A stretch of DNA of 64,000 nucleotides from assembly GCF_001429505.1 (NCBI RefSeq), contig NZ_LMJW01000001.1, positions 1,242,606 to 1,306,605 on the forward strand. Reading direction: 5' to 3'. This document shows positions 62,001 through 64,000 of the stretch, piece by piece (position 1 is the stretch's first letter; the number at the start of each line of letters is the position of its first letter). The notes under the pieces are model-generated. The model did no database searches. It worked only from the letters and a program-made list of their open reading frames with translations, and was not told where the DNA came from. The DNA is from Allobosea sp. Root483D1. GTDB lineage: Bacteria; Pseudomonadota; Alphaproteobacteria; Rhizobiales; Beijerinckiaceae. A program made the position numbers and the translations under genes.

Positions 62001-64000
62001 CCGCAACAATCCGGCGACGCCGGGCGTGGACACCAACTACCTGAAATACACCGGCGGCGACCACGTCGTCCTCGGCGGCACGGAGGCCAATGATCACCTG
62101 ATCGCCGGCATCGGTGACGACACGCTCTATGGCGATGGCGGCAACGACCGGCTCGAGGGCGGCTTCGGCAACGACATCATCAATGCCGGCGACGGCGACG
62201 ACATCATCGTCGACAGCGGCGGCGACGACAACATCAAGGCGGGCGCCGGTAACGACGTGGTCCATGCAGGGCCCGGCCTCGACCTGGTGATGGGCAATGA
62301 CGGCCAGGACTTCATCTTCCTGGGCACCGACATGGGCTCGGAGGTCTTCGCCGGCACCGGCAACGACTTCATCTACGGCAACAAGAACGCCGAACGCATC
62401 CTCGGCAACGAAGGCAATGACTGGATCGAGACCGGCACCTTCGACGGCGCTCCCGGCGACAATTTCGACGAGATCTTCTCGCACGACACCATCGACGGAC
62501 ACGACGTGTTCCTGGGCGATGGCGGCTTCGACGAGTATATCGGCGAGGGCGGCGACGACATCATGGTCGGCAGCGCCGGCCGCGGCAAGATGGCGGGCAT
62601 GTCCGGCTTCGACTGGGCGACGTACAAGGACAGCGCTATCGGGCTCAATACCGGCGTGAATGCCGATCTGTCGATCCCGATCATCTTCGACGAGGCGCCG
62701 ACGATCCCCACCAATGCGGCCCTCGACGAGTACCAGTCGATGGAAGGCCTGTCGGGATCTGCCGGCAACGACATCCTGCGAGGCTCCAACATCCTCGCCG
62801 AGGAGCGGCTTCCGTTCGACCCGGTCACCAATCCGTCTCCGCTGGAGGGCTATCAGGGCAGCGCGCTCGACGCCGAGGGCATTGCCATGATCGCCGGGCT
62901 CCAGGCGGTGCTCGGCGCCGGAGTGACGTCCTTCTCCGCCGGCGACATCATCCTCGGCGGCGATGGCAGCGACATCATGGCCGGTCAGATGGGTGACGAC
63001 ATCATCGACGGCGACAAGTGGCTGGACGTGCAGATCGGCGTCTTCGCCGTGGGCGACGTCAACCATACCGGGACGCCGATCTCGCTGCACAAGAGCATGA
63101 CAGAGCTGGCTTCCGCCATGTTCGCCGGCACGATCAATCCCGGTCAGTTGTCGATCGTTCGTACGATCCGTAACAGCAACGATCAGCCGGATCGCGACGG
63201 CATCGTCGATGTCGACGTTGCGCAGTTCGCCGATATCCGGGCGAACTATACGATCACGGCCAATGCCGACGGCTCGATCTCGGTGGCCCATGTGACGGTC
63301 ACCGACGGGCTCGAGTCCGACGGCGTGGATCGCGTCCGGAATGTCGAGACCCTGCGGTTCTCGGACCAGGATGTCTCGCTGGTGAAGCCGGTCGTGGATC
63401 TGCATGCGTTCGATGTCGGCGGCACCTATGCCGACACCTTCGCCAGCGGAGCCTACAATCTAACGGTAGGCACGACCCAATGGCTCACCAGCTGGTCCGA
63501 GACCGGAGATGACGGCAGCGCCACCGCCGCTGCCGGCCAGATCCAGATCACCGGTGGCAATCTGCGCTTCGACACCGGCGATGGAGCAACCATCACGCGC
63601 GTCGTTCCCCTTACCGGAGCGGCCGGCGCTACGCTGACCTACCAGGTGAACGAGCAGAGCCTCGAGAACAACGACTCGATCGCTGTCGAGTTCTTCAACG
63701 GCACGGCCTGGGTCAACGTCGACACGATCAACGACCAGACCGGCAATACGACGCGTACCGTGACGTTGCCGGGACCGTTCGGCGCCACGTCGGCGATCCG
63801 CTTCGTCGCCTCGTCCCTGGAAGCAGCGGGCGGCGGCAACACCGCGGACATCGTCGACATCGGCTCGGTGACGATCGAGTTCACTGTCCCGGCTCCGGCG
63901 GACGGCCTGAACTACACGACCTCCTATACCGAGAACGCCGCCGGCGTCCCGATCACCAACCGGCCGAACATCACCGATGACGGGGCGACCCTGGTCTCGG
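59047..64000 (+). CDS. Giant RTX protein with animal-type haem peroxidase domain (3' end outside window)
   Basis: The frame is open from ATG 59047 (GGAGAAG upstream) to the window end, at least 1651 residues. There is no N-terminal signal peptide. The peroxidase domain (about 40-990) keeps the catalytic set of myeloperoxidase-like enzymes. FGQFFDHGLDL has distal Gln269, Asp272 (haem ester site) and His273. RANEN has distal Arg532 and Glu535 (second ester site). YRFGHSML has proximal His665. Residue 274 is Gly where myeloperoxidase has a calcium-binding Asp. Glycine-rich RTX nonapeptides follow (about 1003-1130, and again about 1297-1325), then a beta-sandwich domain (about 1455-1610). RTX repeats imply calcium-dependent folding and type I secretion, with the signal at the unseen C-terminus. 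Confidence 0.9.
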   Translation, partial: MVTYIKSDLEFILKQIKIAEADAAFRQGISTGDPGNVAKPLFGPGGSIPTYNISWGLRTVDGTYNNPLHPEWGAADNEFPEPLGTQFKTIMVPAGPGGALVPVTYTPGVDNDGGGTAGPGDVFDPYVRTISNLIVDQTLGNPSAILTALQRAGIVPPEQQLTITAAITAAYEPIKPLFNALGVAERLNAEAQAAASASPTNQALQDAALATAANLAAAQAALDAQDDGLMTLLGANGVELDGVNIVITNAAPDEGLSAPFNSWFTLFGQFFDHGLDLVAKGGNGTVFIPLMPDDPLYVQPTDQNPNPPNFMVLTRATLAGPGADGILVDNPATTVNEAADNTDRPVNTTTSFVDQNQTYTSHPSHQVFLRAYELRASDLNDNGVPVSTGKLIEGGNGGMATWADLKAQAADLLGIQLVDANVGNVPLLATDPYGEFIRGPNGYPQMVTSAGLIEGDPTANGGLGVLVDDPDHVPPYTAVRTGHAFLADIAHNAVPDGLADGDIEVGLENPGNEPGIYDNELLDAHYVAGDGRANENIGLTAVHHVFHSEHNRLVEHTKAVVFTDVAAMLNGGSTEAEALAFLNEWLAVDVTEVPASAANLTWDGERLFQAAKFGTEMQYQHLVFEEFARKIQPNINVFLVPDGFDVTIDPSIVAEFAHVVYRFGHSMLTESIDRFDPTFSPDHIGLIEGFLNPLQFENNGGTATVDADIAAGAIIRGMTRQAGNEIDEFVTSALRNNLLGLPLDLATINLARGRDTGVPSLNAARAQFYAATNQDSLLKPYESWVDFAAHLKHEASIINFIAAYGTHAAITSAQTLEAKRNAAFALVLGDGDDADGVTINGVTYTNRLDFLNATGAFAGGSLGGLNNVDLWIGGLAEQIMPFGGMLGSTFNFVFEIQMEKLQSGDRFYYLQRLDGLHLFGEMENNSFAAMIMRNTNATHLPSDVFSTPGLILEVNQARQFNDIDGDGDLESTDPLGGGLLTPLVVRNNPATPGVDTNYLKYTGGDHVVLGGTEANDHLIAGIGDDTLYGDGGNDRLEGGFGNDIINAGDGDDIIVDSGGDDNIKAGAGNDVVHAGPGLDLVMGNDGQDFIFLGTDMGSEVFAGTGNDFIYGNKNAERILGNEGNDWIETGTFDGAPGDNFDEIFSHDTIDGHDVFLGDGGFDEYIGEGGDDIMVGSAGRGKMAGMSGFDWATYKDSAIGLNTGVNADLSIPIIFDEAPTIPTNAALDEYQSMEGLSGSAGNDILRGSNILAEERLPFDPVTNPSPLEGYQGSALDAEGIAMIAGLQAVLGAGVTSFSAGDIILGGDGSDIMAGQMGDDIIDGDKWLDVQIGVFAVGDVNHTGTPISLHKSMTELASAMFAGTINPGQLSIVRTIRNSNDQPDRDGIVDVDVAQFADIRANYTITANADGSISVAHVTVTDGLESDGVDRVRNVETLRFSDQDVSLVKPVVDLHAFDVGGTYADTFASGAYNLTVGTTQWLTSWSETGDDGSATAAAGQIQITGGNLRFDTGDGATITRVVPLTGAAGATLTYQVNEQSLENNDSIAVEFFNGTAWVNVDTINDQTGNTTRTVTLPGPFGATSAIRFVASSLEAAGGGNTADIVDIGSVTIEFTVPAPADGLNYTTSYTENAAGVPITNRPNITDDGATLVS
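62068..62440 (+). repeat. RTX calcium-binding nonapeptide repeats inside the peroxidase gene
   Basis: Tandem units of the form G-G-x-G-x-D-x-hydrophobic-x are read here, for example GIGDDTLYG, DGGNDRLEG, GFGNDIING-like and GDGDDIIVD. They bind calcium outside the cell and drive folding after type I secretion. A second, shorter block lies near 62935-63020 (GGDGSDIMAGQMGDDIIDG). Confidence 0.85.

Noticed and set aside
62068-63020. CRISPR-like or other DNA-level repeat array
   Set aside because: The periodicity is at protein level (RTX nonapeptides); the DNA units vary in sequence.
61627-63405. A 592-residue minus-strand open frame
   Set aside because: It is antisense to the RTX part of the peroxidase gene; its Val/Asp/Ala/Gly repeats mirror the RTX codons.

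Overview
The window is a high-GC chromosomal segment of an alphaproteobacterium. It most resembles a soil or plant-associated member of the Hyphomicrobiales such as Bosea or its relatives. This rests on the gene content (DUF1674, the htpX-rsmB-heparinase-purH run, DUF993, many ABC uptake operons for organic acids) and on a REP-like palindrome of a kind I know from Rhizobiales. The species is an inference. I saw no tRNA, rRNA, CRISPR array or replication origin.

Layout. (1) 1-9.35 kb is a housekeeping block: a Cfa-like methyltransferase, a DUF1674 succinate dehydrogenase assembly factor, htpX, rsmB, a heparinase II/III-like protein, purH, a YbaK-type deacylase and a DUF72 protein. (2) 9.35-19.8 kb starts with an IS630 scrap and then holds a catabolic regulon. 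A LacI-type regulator sits next to two copies of the palindrome TGGAACGTTCCA. On the minus strand follow a CoA-transferase, an enoyl-CoA hydratase, an SDR and a polar amino-acid-type ABC importer. On the plus strand lie a DUF993 aldolase-like protein and an acyl-CoA dehydrogenase. The substrate is unknown. (3) 19.9-32.3 kb is a ten-gene minus-strand operon under an AraC regulator. Its five enzymes match the order and families of the 2-furoate pathway (HmfA-B-C-D-E), followed by a LIV-type ABC importer. HmfA carries a fused C-terminal CoxG-like domain.

(4) 32.7-37.2 kb holds a frameshifted autotransporter adhesin gene, divergent from a LytS/LytTR two-component pair whose kinase is also frameshifted. 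(5) 37.2-44.2 kb looks like an acquired arsenic island: a decayed tyrosine recombinase, a small Myb/SANT-like protein, then arsR-arsC-acr3-arsR, a flavoprotein with a seven-cysteine tail, and an MFS exporter. Two ArsR-type inverted repeats lie at the promoters.

(6) 44.2-55.6 kb is a second catabolic region: an opine-dehydrogenase-like enzyme, divergent from an amino-acid-type ABC importer, a GntR/UTRA regulator and a dihydropyrimidinase-type hydrolase. Then come an FCD-type GntR regulator divergent from a Bug-type binding protein, a binding-protein-like protein without signal peptide, a PDC-lactonase-like amidohydrolase, a cupin and a Dabb protein. (7) 55.6-56.3 kb is a scar: an IS3 orfA remnant abutting a truncated mntH. 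(8) 56.4-64 kb has a LuxR-type response regulator and a NarL-class sensor kinase that overlap tail to tail, then a very large RTX protein running off the window. That protein has an animal-type haem peroxidase domain with all expected catalytic residues, and resembles the secreted manganese-oxidising peroxidases (MopA type).
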